A stretch of 64,000 bases of DNA from Betaproteobacteria bacterium (GTDB taxonomy: Bacteria > Pseudomonadota > Gammaproteobacteria > Burkholderiales > Usitatibacteraceae). Made by a program: the position numbers and the translations under genes. Shown in pieces: positions 1 to 8,941 of this stretch (position 1 is the stretch's first letter; each line of letters starts with the position of its first letter). The stretch spans positions 100,911 to 164,910 of the forward strand of contig JAEUMY010000014.1 in NCBI GenBank assembly GCA_016791265.1, given 5' to 3'. Under the pieces are notes generated by a model that made no database searches, was not told where the DNA came from, and was given only the letters and a program-made list of their open reading frames with translations.

Positions 1-2826
1 GAATGTCGAGCTGTAAATGAAGTTGTCCGTCTCGGTGACGTTCGGGCTGCTGGTGGCCGACGCCGATGCCGCCGCTGTCTGAACGTTCAGCGCCGCCAAT
101 GCGGACTGCAGCCCCTGGGCAAGTGAGTTGGGATCGCCCGCGCTGAAGTACTGGCCGCGACCATTCACGGCTGCATGCCAGAGATCATCCAGCGTCGTTG
201 CAGCGCCTGCCACCGGCTCCGGCCAGTTACAGGTACCGGTAGTCCAGGAACAGGCGCCCGATGCACCGCTGCGAATATTCGCGAAGTCACCTACAGGATT
301 GGTCTGGTAGTCCGGGATGTAGTCCATCAACCCCTTCAAACCCAGACCCAGGGTGAACGTCACCATGTGTTGGTGCGTAGCCGTGTTGGTCGGGCTGGTC
401 GGCACATTGTTCTCGGCCAGGTTGGCGGGTGACGTACGGAGGTCCGTCTTGTAGTAATAGGCCGCGACATCCGCCAGCGTGTCATTCGACCCCGCCAAGC
501 CCCCATCGAACGCGCCCGAAGAGCGCGTGGTGAAGCCGGAGTTGACGTTATCCTGGTTGCCGATGCCCCCGCCGCTCTCGGTTTGGCCGGAATTGCCATT
601 CCAGTATCCGTCAGTCGTGAGCAGCGCGAAATTCTGCTGACACGAGTACTGCACCGGATCATCGACCGACGCGCTGGCCCGCATGCCGGCATTGATGCCG
701 GTGATTTGGCCGGCGTAGTAGCGACCTACGCGCGAGAGCGCCTCGCGCAATGGCGTGCTCCCATTGGTGTTTTGCGCGTACAGCTTGTTGTACCACTGCT
801 CCTTGTGTCCGCCAGCGGCCGACTCGAACGGCGCCACCTTCAAAAACTTGCTCGAGGTCACCGGATTGTTCGGATTGATGGTGATGAAACCGATCCGATA
901 GCGATTGTCAATGGACAGGAAGGCGCGACCCGTCGCCGTCTTCATCAACATCATGCGATTGCGATAGTAGCTGTACCAGTTGGCGAAGTTCTGCAATTCC
1001 TGGGCGTAGCTGCATGTCGCACCGGCACAGTCAGGTCGAATCGCCGAGGCGCTCTTTGGGTATGACGCAACCGAAGGCGTGATGTCCACGCGACGGAAGC
1101 GGCCGTAGCGCGCGAACTGATAGGTGCTCCGAATGAATTTCTCCTGGCAACGGGCTGTCGCAGGCGAGCCGGAGTTGCCGGTCACTGCCAGCGGCGACTG
1201 GGCATCCGCCGCTGTCTTGCACCAGCGCACTGTCGCGGGAATACTGAAACCCGGGACGGCACCGCCCGCCGCGTTGGCCAGCGCGCAGTCGCGAAGTTGC
1301 TTGTCGTTGCAGTACTCGTGCGGCGAGATGGCGAAGTAGTGGGGGCCGCGCACATCCGAACGAACACGGAACGGAAACTCCGTCGTGGGATAGCCCTGAT
1401 TGGGGGCGCCCACCGCGTTCCAATAGATGAAGTAATCAGGTGTGCCAAAACCCGTGAACGGCGCGACATTGTGGATGCCGTTGCGGCGGCAGACCGCGGT
1501 GTCGAAGAGTTCGGCCGCGCTGGGTGAGTCGGTCTTGCAATAAAACAGCTCCGTCAGCTGGTTGACCAGATTGACCGTCGAGGCATCGAGATAGTAGTCG
1601 CGGCGCGCGGCGCTCGGGTTCATGTCCCCGTAGCTGACGCCCGCATAGTTCACAGCCGGTGTATAGCTGATGTTTGGGTTGTAGTAGATCTGGTTGAATT
1701 GGGCGGAGTAGTAGCCAGCTTCGCCATAAGTGGGCGTGACATCGGCAGAAGCCGGGTCATTGGGGTCCGCCTGATAGTTCCCGCAAGCCTGTCCAAGCGA
1801 CCCCTCGCCACCCGGGCCGCTGCAACCGCCGTCGACCACAAAAGCGGAAGGGTGGGTGAAGCGGACTGCCGCACCCGTCGTTGTAGTAGAGAGATTGACC
1901 ACCGAACCGCCGGGAGTCGTGGAGACTTGGACAGTGGTTGCAGAGGGCACCGCGACCACATAGTAGGTCGTGGAATTGTTCATGCCGCCCGGGAAATTGG
2001 AACCACTAGTACGCTGAAAGTAAGATCCGACCACCGCACCGTGCGCCGAAGAGAAGGTCAGCGTTTCGGTGGTGGTATTGACTGCGGAGATGATACCGGT
2101 GGGCTGGGTAAGATTGATCTTGGAGCCACCTGGTGTCGTGGCCAGAGAAAATGTTGTTGCCGGAGAGCCGCCAATCTCAACAACGTAATAAGTGGTATTG
2201 AGCACCAATGGGCTTGGCGGGATGCCGGAGGTAAATCGGACCGTGGAACCGACTGTCGCGCCATGACCCGAGGACGCAGTGATGCGCTCATTGGTGCCGT
2301 CGTCAACCGACAAGGTGGACAGGCTCACAGTGAAATAAGCACCGTCATTATTGGACGTCAGATTGATATTCGCAGCGCCTCCCGAAGTGCTGGCGAGTGT
2401 GAAGGTGGTGCCGCTCGGCCGCGTCCGAATGTAGTAAGTTGTGTTCAGGGAAAGTGGGGCGGGAATCGAGCCGTAAAGGAACCGAACTTCCGCACCCACG
2501 TTACCCCGAATGTTGCTGTCGCTTTCGAGCAACTCGGAGCTCGTATTGACAGATTGAAGCGTGTGAGGGGTCGGGCAACGATTGCAGCTCTTGATGATCT
2601 GCCCAGTGGTCAATCGCTGAATCTGGTCCGGCATGTAAGTCCAGTTCATGGAACCGGAGTCATCCAGGACGTACATCAGATTTGGTTTGACGGCGTCACT
2701 CGGCGAGTTGGCCAGCGGCACGTTGGCGATGTCGGCCAACTGGGCGCTGGCAAGCGATGCAACGAGCGCCGCACCGAACACAAGCGCGCGCGCCCCCGAG
2801 GGTACGATAGTTGCCTTTTTCATCAT
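1..2826 (-). CDS. pilY1: PilY1-like type IV pilus adhesin/assembly protein, C-terminus beyond the window
   Basis: Open for 942 codons from the ATG at 2826 (a second in-frame ATG follows directly; GGAG lies just upstream) to the window edge. A signal peptide covers roughly residues 1-29. A von Willebrand A MIDAS motif, DDSGSM, is at residues 55-60. Residues about 95-320 hold three related modules of 65-70 residues, each containing TTYY, then TTxxxxTTPGG-like and NLT segments; these lie inside the vWA region. The C-terminal beta-propeller expected of PilY1 would be outside the window. It is the last gene of the minor pilin operon here, 25 bp after pilX. PilY1 is known as a calcium-responsive tip adhesin and assembly factor. 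The palindrome at 271 encodes FANIR near residue 849. Confidence 0.88.
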   Translation of the reverse strand, partial: MMKKATIVPSGARALVFGAALVASLASAQLADIANVPLANSPSDAVKPNLMYVLDDSGSMNWTYMPDQIQRLTTGQIIKSCNRCPTPHTLQSVNTSSELLESDSNIRGNVGAEVRFLYGSIPAPLSLNTTYYIRTRPSGTTFTLASTSGGAANINLTSNNDGAYFTVSLSTLSVDDGTNERITASSGHGATVGSTVRFTSGIPPSPLVLNTTYYVVEIGGSPATTFSLATTPGGSKINLTQPTGIISAVNTTTETLTFSSAHGAVVGSYFQRTSGSNFPGGMNNSTTYYVVAVPSATTVQVSTTPGGSVVNLSTTTTGAAVRFTHPSAFVVDGGCSGPGGEGSLGQACGNYQADPNDPASADVTPTYGEAGYYSAQFNQIYYNPNISYTPAVNYAGVSYGDMNPSAARRDYYLDASTVNLVNQLTELFYCKTDSPSAAELFDTAVCRRNGIHNVAPFTGFGTPDYFIYWNAVGAPNQGYPTTEFPFRVRSDVRGPHYFAISPHEYCNDKQLRDCALANAAGGAVPGFSIPATVRWCKTAADAQSPLAVTGNSGSPATARCQEKFIRSTYQFARYGRFRRVDITPSVASYPKSASAIRPDCAGATCSYAQELQNFANWYSYYRNRMMLMKTATGRAFLSIDNRYRIGFITINPNNPVTSSKFLKVAPFESAAGGHKEQWYNKLYAQNTNGSTPLREALSRVGRYYAGQITGINAGMRASASVDDPVQYSCQQNFALLTTDGYWNGNSGQTESGGGIGNQDNVNSGFTTRSSGAFDGGLAGSNDTLADVAAYYYKTDLRTSPANLAENNVPTSPTNTATHQHMVTFTLGLGLKGLMDYIPDYQTNPVGDFANIRSGASGACSWTTGTCNWPEPVAGAATTLDDLWHAAVNGRGQYFSAGDPNSLAQGLQSALAALNVQTAAASASATSSPNVTETDNFIYSSTF

Positions 2827-2851
2827 GATGCTCCGGGAGGTGTTTCCTGCT

Positions 2852-3472
2852 TCAAGTGGGAATGAGCAAATTGACCTGCGCGATGGTGACTGTGCCGCGT
2901 GGCCCGTCAACTCGAACGGTCAAACGATAGAAGATCTCCGGCTTGCCCAGAAACGTCTCCGCGCCCGCCTTCATGCTGCCGCCCGCTGTTGACTCGGTTG
3001 GAAAGTAGCGCGCGCATTGGTTGGGCACCCCACTCCCCCCCGTGCCATTGTGCGCGGCATCACTCTCGGTGCATAACCGGTGAATCACATAGCGAATCTT
3101 GTTTCCCGCCGCGTCTCGCGCGCCGCCGTTGGCGGCAGCCACCTGGCCGCCATCCCAGGTGGAGGCCTGAAACCAGTCCGGTTCAGTCTGTGGCGCGCTC
3201 GCGAAATAGCCCGCACCCGGGCTGCTGCTGTAAAGTCCGGAACCCGCGCTGTTGGCTGACAGCCACTGGGCGGCCTCGGCGATCGCGAGCTGGCTGGAAT
3301 GCACTGATGACTGCTTCATCGCCAGGTTGCCTGTCACCATGGTCGCCGTATCCACGGAGCGCATCAAGGCGATCCCGGCCAAGCTCATTGCGACAAGAAC
3401 AATGAGCGATATGAAGAGCACGACACCCTCTTGTCGCGCCACATTGACTGGTGTGTTGAGTTCGAAAGACAT
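2852..3472 (-). CDS. pilX: Type IV pilus minor pilin PilX
   Basis: About 206 residues. Residues near 14-50 form the long hydrophobic helix of PilX-type minor pilins (EGVVLFISLIVLVAMSLAGI), followed by MRSVDTATMVTGNLAMKQSS, typical of this family, which lacks a canonical prepilin Glu5 context. An upstream ATG at 3511 would overlap pilW by 29 bp. The ATG at 3472 was preferred because it lies just past the pilW stop with a GAGAG sequence before it. PilX joins PilV, PilW, FimT and PilE in the priming complex that presents PilY1. The operon order matches this role. Confidence 0.85.
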   Translation of the reverse strand: MSFELNTPVNVARQEGVVLFISLIVLVAMSLAGIALMRSVDTATMVTGNLAMKQSSVHSSQLAIAEAAQWLSANSAGSGLYSSSPGAGYFASAPQTEPDWFQASTWDGGQVAAANGGARDAAGNKIRYVIHRLCTESDAAHNGTGGSGVPNQCARYFPTESTAGGSMKAGAETFLGKPEIFYRLTVRVDGPRGTVTIAQVNLLIPT

Positions 3473-3482
3473 GCAAAGCTCT

Positions 3483-4784
3483 CTAAGGTGTGCTCGTCGG
3501 TTGAATGCCAAGATCCGCGGTCGACCACATGAGGTTGCGCAACGGCACGGTCATTTCCTGGGTCGCATACCGGTAGCAGCGCCAGTCTGGATCCCCGCTG
3601 ATGTCCAACGGAATTCCACCTGCCGCCTTCCATACCGGCATGGCCGTCGTCGCGTCGCAAGTCGAGCCGGACTTCGGACGGATTCGTTCTCCCCGCGTCA
3701 CCAGAACCAGGCGCACCGCAGCGACTCTTGCCCAGTCTCGATAACTGCGCATGCCCAGTGAAGGGGGGGCCGCCATGTTTGGGGGGGGGAGTTCTTCGGC
3801 CCAATGATCGGCCCCGAGGGTGAGATTGGCGACCGGCAGCGCAGTCTGGCTCATGGAACCGTCAAGCCGGCCGTCTGGGCGGGGCAAATTGCCATCGATG
3901 GCAAGATGAGCCTTCAGCTTGACAACTTGATCCGCAATGGCAATACCCTGAGCACCGGTCACCCCGGATCCCATCACCAGCTGCCCGTTCTCGACCGAGT
4001 ACACCGGAAAGCGCGGCAAAGCCCCGACATTGACGATCATTCCTCTGCGACCCGGATACTGGACGCCATCCACGAAACTCTGACTTGAATTCCAGGCAAG
4101 GCGGTTGAACTGCTTGGCGCCAGCGAGTCCACCCGGGCGGTTGTATGCGATCTGCCTGACTTGACCGTCGTCTGCGACATACGATCCCGGCTCCATGACA
4201 ACACGGTCATCCAATCCAGGCGTCGTTGGCAAGTCGCTCACTTGGTAGAGGCTGCAATATCGCCTATAGTCGGTCGACGAATCCGCCTCGGCGTAGTTCA
4301 GCAAAACGACAAGATCGCCCTTCTTGAACCCGTAGCGATTGAATACCCGGACAAACGTCGGAACTGTCTGATCCGACAGCAAGCCGGCAGGCAGCGCCGC
4401 GAGCGCACTGGAGCCGTACCCGAAACTGATGATGTCAGATCCCGTCGCGGTGGTGGCGCGTTGGATGATCACCGGAACGAAAGTGAAGCTGAGATCCTGC
4501 CCCCCTGGCTGGCCGTTGTCGTACCAGCCATTGACCGGGCAGCCATAGATGAACTTGCTCATACCCGCGCCGGCGGACATGGCGTCCCGCTGCAACTGGT
4601 AAAGCGCGGTGGAAGCCGTCTGCACCGCCTCGCCCGCGCCAGTGGTGTTGCGCTTTTGCTCCTCAGACACCGCGAACACTTGAAAAATGACAATGGTGCC
4701 AATAAGGCCCAACAGAGCGCCGACCATGATTTCAATAAGACTGAAGCCGCCTTGCGCACTACGCAGTGATTTGTAGAATTTCAT
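3483..4784 (-). CDS. pilW: Type IV pilus minor pilin PilW
   Basis: 433 residues. The prepilin site and helix are clear: GGFSLIEIMVGALLGLIGTI at residues 12-31, with the PilD cleavage glycine before Phe and the conserved Glu at +5. The large C-terminal globular domain matches the unusual size of PilW among minor pilins. The start ATG at 4784 lies 9 bp after the pilV stop. Two short purine/pyrimidine runs in the 3760-3800 region (polyglycine/proline coding) are locally low in complexity but the frame stays open. Confidence 0.88.
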   Translation of the reverse strand: MKFYKSLRSAQGGFSLIEIMVGALLGLIGTIVIFQVFAVSEEQKRNTTGAGEAVQTASTALYQLQRDAMSAGAGMSKFIYGCPVNGWYDNGQPGGQDLSFTFVPVIIQRATTATGSDIISFGYGSSALAALPAGLLSDQTVPTFVRVFNRYGFKKGDLVVLLNYAEADSSTDYRRYCSLYQVSDLPTTPGLDDRVVMEPGSYVADDGQVRQIAYNRPGGLAGAKQFNRLAWNSSQSFVDGVQYPGRRGMIVNVGALPRFPVYSVENGQLVMGSGVTGAQGIAIADQVVKLKAHLAIDGNLPRPDGRLDGSMSQTALPVANLTLGADHWAEELPPPNMAAPPSLGMRSYRDWARVAAVRLVLVTRGERIRPKSGSTCDATTAMPVWKAAGGIPLDISGDPDWRCYRYATQEMTVPLRNLMWSTADLGIQPTSTP

Positions 4785-4793
4785 GTTGGCGCT

Positions 4794-5261
4794 CTAGGAT
4801 CCGCTGGCAAAGCCGACGACGGTGTGGTTGCTGACGCTGGCGGCTTGTGGCGCCTTCCAACGCACGATCACGGTGACCTGCTTGGTGGGGCCGTTCATTC
4901 CCGAAAATGACAAAGTCGAGATCGTGATGGTTGGCGGATTGGCATCCGCGCCAGGCAAAGTCTTGACTTTGTCCAGCCATCTCGCCAGTGGTGGATAGCT
5001 GCTCCCACCCGGAAGGGCGTAGGCGTCCACGCCACTTAGCGTGGTGTCGGGACCACGATCCATCAGTATCTGCCCCAATATCTCTTCAGCCAACGCGGTC
5101 GCCTCACCGCGATATTGCGCATTGGCCACATGGCCGATGGCATTGGCCTGCATGGCCACCAAGGCGAGAATGCCAATGGAAAAGATGAGAATGCCAATGA
5201 GCGCCTCCAAGAGCATGACGCCGCCTTGGGCGTTCGGGTTCTTCCACGCGACCATGCTCAT
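4794..5261 (-). CDS. pilV: Type IV pilus modification/minor pilin PilV
   Basis: About 155 residues. GGVMLLEALIGILIFSIGIL is a prepilin-like N-terminal helix with Glu at +5 after the Gly-Val cleavage site. The ATG at 5261 overlaps the fimT stop as ATGA, with GAGGAAG about six bases upstream. That supports translational coupling and decides against the GTG two codons earlier. PilV is part of the minor pilin initiation complex. Confidence 0.85.
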   Translation of the reverse strand: MSMVAWKNPNAQGGVMLLEALIGILIFSIGILALVAMQANAIGHVANAQYRGEATALAEEILGQILMDRGPDTTLSGVDAYALPGGSSYPPLARWLDKVKTLPGADANPPTITISTLSFSGMNGPTKQVTVIVRWKAPQAASVSNHTVVGFASGS

Positions 5262-5800
5262 GGACACTTCCTCGGATCATTGCTCGTCAACACTTTGGGG
5301 TCGCACATCTTCGCCTGACCGTTAGAGGAGATGATGATTCGCAACTCTCGCCGGTCGTCAGTGCTGGTGATGAGCGGATTGCTGAAATCGATGCGAGCCA
5401 GCGGCGCGGTACCGCCGCTATTGGACACCGTGCCCAGGGGTTCGAAAACGATTTCGGCCGATCCCGCAGGCAGCGCCGCCACGGTCACATTGCCAGAACC
5501 GTCGCTATGGGTGCGAATGGCGATGGGCGGATCACGGTCCGGGTCGTCCAACGGATTGACTTTCCAGCCGCTCTCGGTCGCCTCAGTCAACTGGAAGCGC
5601 ACGCGCGTGTTGAGCCGAACAGCCTCGGTCCTTGCTAGCTGCAGGCCATTCCTGACCGACTCGGCCGCGACTCGTATTTGCGAATTCTGTATCCAATTCA
5701 TGAAAGCCGGGACTCCAGCAGCCAGCAGCGCGCCCAGCACGGCAATAGCGATCATCAGCTCGATGAGCGAGAAACCGCTGGTCCGCGCTCGCGTCAGCAC
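5258..5800 (-). CDS. fimT: FimT/GspH-family pseudopilin
   Basis: 180 residues. A class-III prepilin leader SGFSLIELMIAIAVLGALLA is followed by the RNGLQLARTEAVRLNTRVRF stretch typical of FimT/FimU/GspH proteins. The start is a GTG at 5800 that overlaps the pilE stop. FimT-type minor pilins take part in pilus priming, and FimT in some species binds DNA during natural transformation. That is relevant only if the palindrome family turns out to be an uptake signal, which nothing here shows. Confidence 0.83.
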   Translation of the reverse strand: MLTRARTSGFSLIELMIAIAVLGALLAAGVPAFMNWIQNSQIRVAAESVRNGLQLARTEAVRLNTRVRFQLTEATESGWKVNPLDDPDRDPPIAIRTHSDGSGNVTVAALPAGSAEIVFEPLGTVSNSGGTAPLARIDFSNPLITSTDDRRELRIIISSNGQAKMCDPKVLTSNDPRKCP

Positions 5801-6222
5801 GAGTCACCCTTCTTCAGCACCCAGCAAGTGCTGGAATTGTTCCAGCCATCGAGCGTGAACGTGGAGCCCTTGACGTTGGCCTGATTCAAGGTGTATGTCA
5901 TGCCATCAGTGCCTTGGGATGCGATTCCTGTGGCGGTCATGATGTAGGTTGCTTCAGCGCCCACGCACTTGAAGGTGAAGTAGCGCGAAGCCGGCGCCTG
6001 TCCGCCGCAACCCCAGTCGCCGGACCCACCCACATATGTCCGGTTGTCCAGAAAGTGCTGCTCCAGCTTGACCCGGGCATCCGAGAGGCCGCCGACCGCT
6101 TCCTGGATCTTGCCCCGCCTGACATAGTCGGTGTATGACGGGACGGCGATCGACGCCAAGATGCCGATGATGGCCACCACCGTCAGCAGTTCGATTAACG
6201 TGAATCCGAAACCTTTTCTCAT
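5794..6222 (-). CDS. pilE: PilE-type minor pilin
   Basis: 142 residues. GFTLIELLTVVAIIGILASI is a canonical type IV prepilin cleavage site and alpha-1 helix. Cysteines near the C-terminus (CWVLKKGDSC) form the usual disulfide loop. GGGAG precedes the ATG at 6222 at good spacing, making this the first gene of the operon running left to pilY1. Its short length and position point to the PilE minor pilin of the pilVWXY1E cluster rather than the major pilin, but the names overlap between species. Confidence 0.82.
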   Translation of the reverse strand: MRKGFGFTLIELLTVVAIIGILASIAVPSYTDYVRRGKIQEAVGGLSDARVKLEQHFLDNRTYVGGSGDWGCGGQAPASRYFTFKCVGAEATYIMTATGIASQGTDGMTYTLNQANVKGSTFTLDGWNNSSTCWVLKKGDSC

Positions 6223-6549
6223 GAAGCACTCCCTTGGGGATGAATGGCATTTTTAGGAAGACCGCGCAAATACTCTAGCCATTTTCGATGCGCGGTCAAA
6301 TGAGCGGTTCAAGCGGCATGCGAAGCAGGCAAATGTGAAGCTTTTCTCAACTCCAACTCAAGCCCTACTCGGTGGCTGGACTAATTCAGCCTAACTTATT
6401 GAAAATAGAAGACTTATTCAACAGCGTCGTGCGAGGGCCAGGATGCCCTGAGCCAAACTTGATAATGCCGCCAACACCTTCCCTTTTCCCGCCCTCCCGC
6501 CTATAATTCGCCCTCTTTTGCAGCCCGGTGACACCGGTCAGCAAGATCC
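6223..6549. promoter_or_regulatory. Divergent spacer: pilE operon promoter region and tRNA-Thr promoter
   Basis: No gene is seen in these 327 bases. The part next to pilE should hold the promoter of the pilin operon, but no convincing consensus was found. On the plus strand TATAAT at 6502-6507 is a strong -10 box about 43 bases before the tRNA; the matching -35 (TTCCCT at 6479-6484, 17-bp spacer) is weak. No copy of the dispersed palindrome is present. Confidence 0.55.
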
Positions 6550-6625
6550 GCCGGTGTAGCTCAGTTGGTAGAGCAGCGCATTCGTAATGCGAAGGTCGGG
6601 AGTTCGACTCTCTTCACCGGCACCA
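6550..6625 (+). tRNA. tRNA-Thr (anticodon CGT)
   Basis: A 76-base cloverleaf with an encoded CCA end. The acceptor arms GCCGGTG and CACCGGC pair. The D-arm region (TAGCTCAGTTGGTAGAGC) and the T-loop TTCGACT are standard. The anticodon CGT at 6583-6585 sits in the loop TTCGTAA, so it reads ACG (threonine). Confidence 0.97.
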
Positions 6626-6631
6626 TCTCCC

Positions 6632-6662
6632 AAGCCGCCTGATGAATGTCGGGCGGCTTTTT
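6632..6662 (+). terminator. Rho-independent terminator after tRNA-Thr
   Basis: AAGCCGCC (6632-6639) pairs with GGCGGCTT (6652-6659), separated by a 12-base loop and followed by a short T run. It lies 7 bases after the tRNA CCA end. Confidence 0.8.
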
Positions 6663-6679
6663 CATTTGGCGCGGCCGTT

Positions 6680-6691
6680 GCGAATATTCGC
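6680..6691. repeat. Palindrome copy, intergenic (tRNA-Thr/CBS gene)
   Basis: Exact GCGAATATTCGC between the tRNA terminator and the CBS-domain gene, 62 bases before its start codon. No larger inverted repeat surrounds it. Confidence 0.97.
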
Positions 6692-6753
6692 GGCAGGAGG
6701 CAAGCCCGCCAGTCATTTGCTAGTCTTGACCCCCTGCAGGCAGGAGAACCCAG

Positions 6754-7188
6754 ATGCGTGTGCAAGACATTCTCAATGACAAGGGGAGCGCCCTTTTTTC
6801 GGTCACCCCGGACGACTCGGTCACCGCCGCGGTGCGCCTGATGGTGGACAAGGGCATCAGCTCCGTCCTGGTCATGGAGAAGGGCGAAATGACGGGACTT
6901 GTAACCTTGCGCGAACTCCTCACCGGGCTGGACCGGCTGGGCGCCGCCATTGCGAGCGCCAAGGTGGCGGACATCATGAAGAAAAACCCGCCGGTCGTTC
7001 AGCCGGATGACACCGCAGACCGCCTGCGCACCATGATGACCGAGCTCCACATCACGCACGTTCCAGTGATGGACGAAGGTGCGTTGCTCGGCATCTTGTC
7101 CTTTCACGACATCGCCAGAAGCGCCATCAAGGACGCGGACTTTGAAAATCGGCTGCTTAAGCAGTACATCAAGAACTGGCCCGCCTGA
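6754..7188 (+). CDS. CBS-domain pair protein
   Basis: 144 residues forming two CBS motifs, about residues 7-60 (ending GLVTLREL) and 72-126 (ending LGILSFHDIA). Nothing else is fused to them. Stand-alone CBS pairs bind adenine nucleotides or other ligands and act as regulatory modules, but the partner here is unknown. CAGGAGAA before the ATG is a good ribosome site. It stands alone, convergent to ilvA. Confidence 0.85.
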   Translation: MRVQDILNDKGSALFSVTPDDSVTAAVRLMVDKGISSVLVMEKGEMTGLVTLRELLTGLDRLGAAIASAKVADIMKKNPPVVQPDDTADRLRTMMTELHITHVPVMDEGALLGILSFHDIARSAIKDADFENRLLKQYIKNWPA

Positions 7189-7301
7189 GCGGCCCAGTCG
7201 CCAAAGCCACGCAGGTCGGCCAGAGGCCTCCCCGTTCAGCGGGCGCACTCACACGCAGGTGTGAGCGCGAAACCCCCGCCTCACCATCAAGAACTGGCCC
7301 G
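7167..7301. repeat. 17-bp direct repeat at the end of the CBS gene, with an intervening hairpin
   Basis: CATCAAGAACTGGCCCG occurs at 7167-7183, where it encodes the end of the CBS protein, and again at 7285-7301 in the spacer. There it is followed by an in-frame-looking GGTAA, giving a second, detached IKNWPG-stop. Between them CTCACAC/GTGTGAG (7248-7265) forms a hairpin with a four-base loop. The layout suggests a small tail duplication or insertion scar. The hairpin lacks a T run. Confidence 0.6.
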
Positions 7302-7321
7302 GGTAATCCGGCATTCCCCGG

Positions 7322-8827
7322 CTAGAGAAAGAGCTTCAGCGCCGGATTGTCGGTCTCTTCCGTGCAAGCGTAGCCCAGCGACTTGATGAAACGCTTGAGC
7401 GCGGCTTGCTCCCTGGCGGGCACCTGCATGCCGACCAGAATGCGCCCGTAATCGGCACCGTGGTTGCGATAGTGAAACAGCGTGATGTTCCAGGAGGGGC
7501 TCATGCTTGACAGAAATCGCATCAACGCGCCTGGCCGCTCGGGAAACTCGAAACGGAACACGCGCTCGCCCGCCGCCAGGGGTGAACGACCGCCGACCAG
7601 GTGGCGCAGATGCAGCTTCGCCAACTCATCATCCGTGAGATCCAGCGTCGCGAATTTGTGGCGCACCAGTTCACTCCGAACCTTGCTCGCATCCTGCCGG
7701 CTCGCGACCTGCATGCCGACAAAAAGGTGGGCCGCATCCGCATCGGAGATGCGGTAGTTGAACTCGGTGACATTGCGATTGCCGATCAGCTCGCAAAAGC
7801 GCCGGAAGCTGCCGCGCTGCTCCGGAACGGTCACGCCAAACACGGCTTCGCGCCGCTCACCCAGCTCCGCCCGCTCGGCAACAAAGCGCAGGCGATCAAA
7901 ATTCATGTTGGCGCCGCAGGCCAGCGCGACCAGCGTTCGATCCTTGCAGCGCTCGCGCTCGACATAGCGTTTGGCGCCGGCCACACCGAGGCCGCCCGAT
8001 GGCTCCACGATGGAGCGCGTGTCTTCAAAGATGTCCTTGATAGCCGCGCAGATTTCGTCGGTATCCACGAGGATGATTTCGTCGACCAGTTCACGCGCGA
8101 TGCGAAACGTCTCGGCGCCCACCTGCTTCACCGCAACCCCATCGGCGAACAGGTTCACCTGGTCCAGCTCGACGCGCTTGCCGGCCTTCAGGCTCTGGTA
8201 CATCGCATTCGAGTCTTCGGGCTCAACGCCGATGATTCGCGTGGCCGGGGAAATCTGTTTCACGTACGCCGCGACGCCTGCGATCAAACCACCGCCGCCG
8301 ACCGGAACAAAGATCGCATCGATAGGATGCTGATGTTGGCGGAGGATTTCCATGCCTATCGTGCCTTGGCCGGCGATGACGAGGGGATCGTCATACGGAT
8401 GCACGTAGGACAACTTCTTGGCCTTGGCGAGCGCCTGTGCATGGCGCGACGCCTCGTGATAGGAATCGCCATGCAGCACCACATGCGCGCCGCGCCGCAA
8501 GCACGCCTCCACCTTGATGCGCGGCGTCGTGACCGGCATGACAATGGTCGCGGTCGTGCCCAGTTTTTGCGCCCCCAGCGCGACACCCTGAGCGTGATTG
8601 CCGGCCGAGGCGCAGATCACGCCGCGCTTCAACTCCGCGGCAGAAAGATGCGCCATCTTGTTGTACGCCCCACGCAGCTTGAAGGAGAACACCTCCTGCA
8701 AGTCCTCCCGCTTCAGAAGCAGCTGATTGGACAGACGCTGGGACAGGCCGGGGGTGGGATCGAGCGGGCTTTCGATGGCCACGTCATAGACGCGGGCGGT
8801 GAGGATGGAGCGAAGGTAATCGCGCAT
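7322..8827 (-). CDS. ilvA: Threonine ammonia-lyase, biosynthetic (IlvA)
   Basis: 501 residues. A PLP-dependent fold-type II domain has the Schiff-base lysine at about residue 50 (FSFKLRGAYNK), the phosphate-binding glycine loop VPVGGGGLIAG and SAGNHAQG. Two ACT-like regulatory domains occupy about residues 325-495 (RPGALMRFLSSM, then YGRILVGMQVP). That length and double regulatory domain match the isoleucine-inhibited biosynthetic enzyme that turns threonine into 2-oxobutyrate. It is transcribed alone, divergent from rpiA. Confidence 0.95.
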   Translation of the reverse strand: MRDYLRSILTARVYDVAIESPLDPTPGLSQRLSNQLLLKREDLQEVFSFKLRGAYNKMAHLSAAELKRGVICASAGNHAQGVALGAQKLGTTATIVMPVTTPRIKVEACLRRGAHVVLHGDSYHEASRHAQALAKAKKLSYVHPYDDPLVIAGQGTIGMEILRQHQHPIDAIFVPVGGGGLIAGVAAYVKQISPATRIIGVEPEDSNAMYQSLKAGKRVELDQVNLFADGVAVKQVGAETFRIARELVDEIILVDTDEICAAIKDIFEDTRSIVEPSGGLGVAGAKRYVERERCKDRTLVALACGANMNFDRLRFVAERAELGERREAVFGVTVPEQRGSFRRFCELIGNRNVTEFNYRISDADAAHLFVGMQVASRQDASKVRSELVRHKFATLDLTDDELAKLHLRHLVGGRSPLAAGERVFRFEFPERPGALMRFLSSMSPSWNITLFHYRNHGADYGRILVGMQVPAREQAALKRFIKSLGYACTEETDNPALKLFL

Positions 8828-8941
8828 GGTGTTCCGGGGCGTTGATGCGGTCGGGCTAGGCGGTCAGCCAAGAGGGTATCAGGAACCGCCTGCTCTCACG
8901 CTGCGCCAACGGACGCAGCGCTTTCCGGCTATGCTTCCGTC

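Noticed and set aside
2363..2374. Additional palindrome copy (TTGATATTCGCA) in pilY1
   Set aside because: Matches only part of the 12-mer and is compatible with chance in an AAINL-type repeat.
6255..6300. Sigma-54 promoter upstream of pilE (TGGC...TTTGC on the minus strand)
   Set aside because: The GG to GC distance is 11 instead of the required 10 bases, and the -24 element is weak.
7248..7265. Intrinsic terminator after the CBS gene
   Set aside because: The hairpin is followed by CGCGAAACCC with no T run; termination is unproven.
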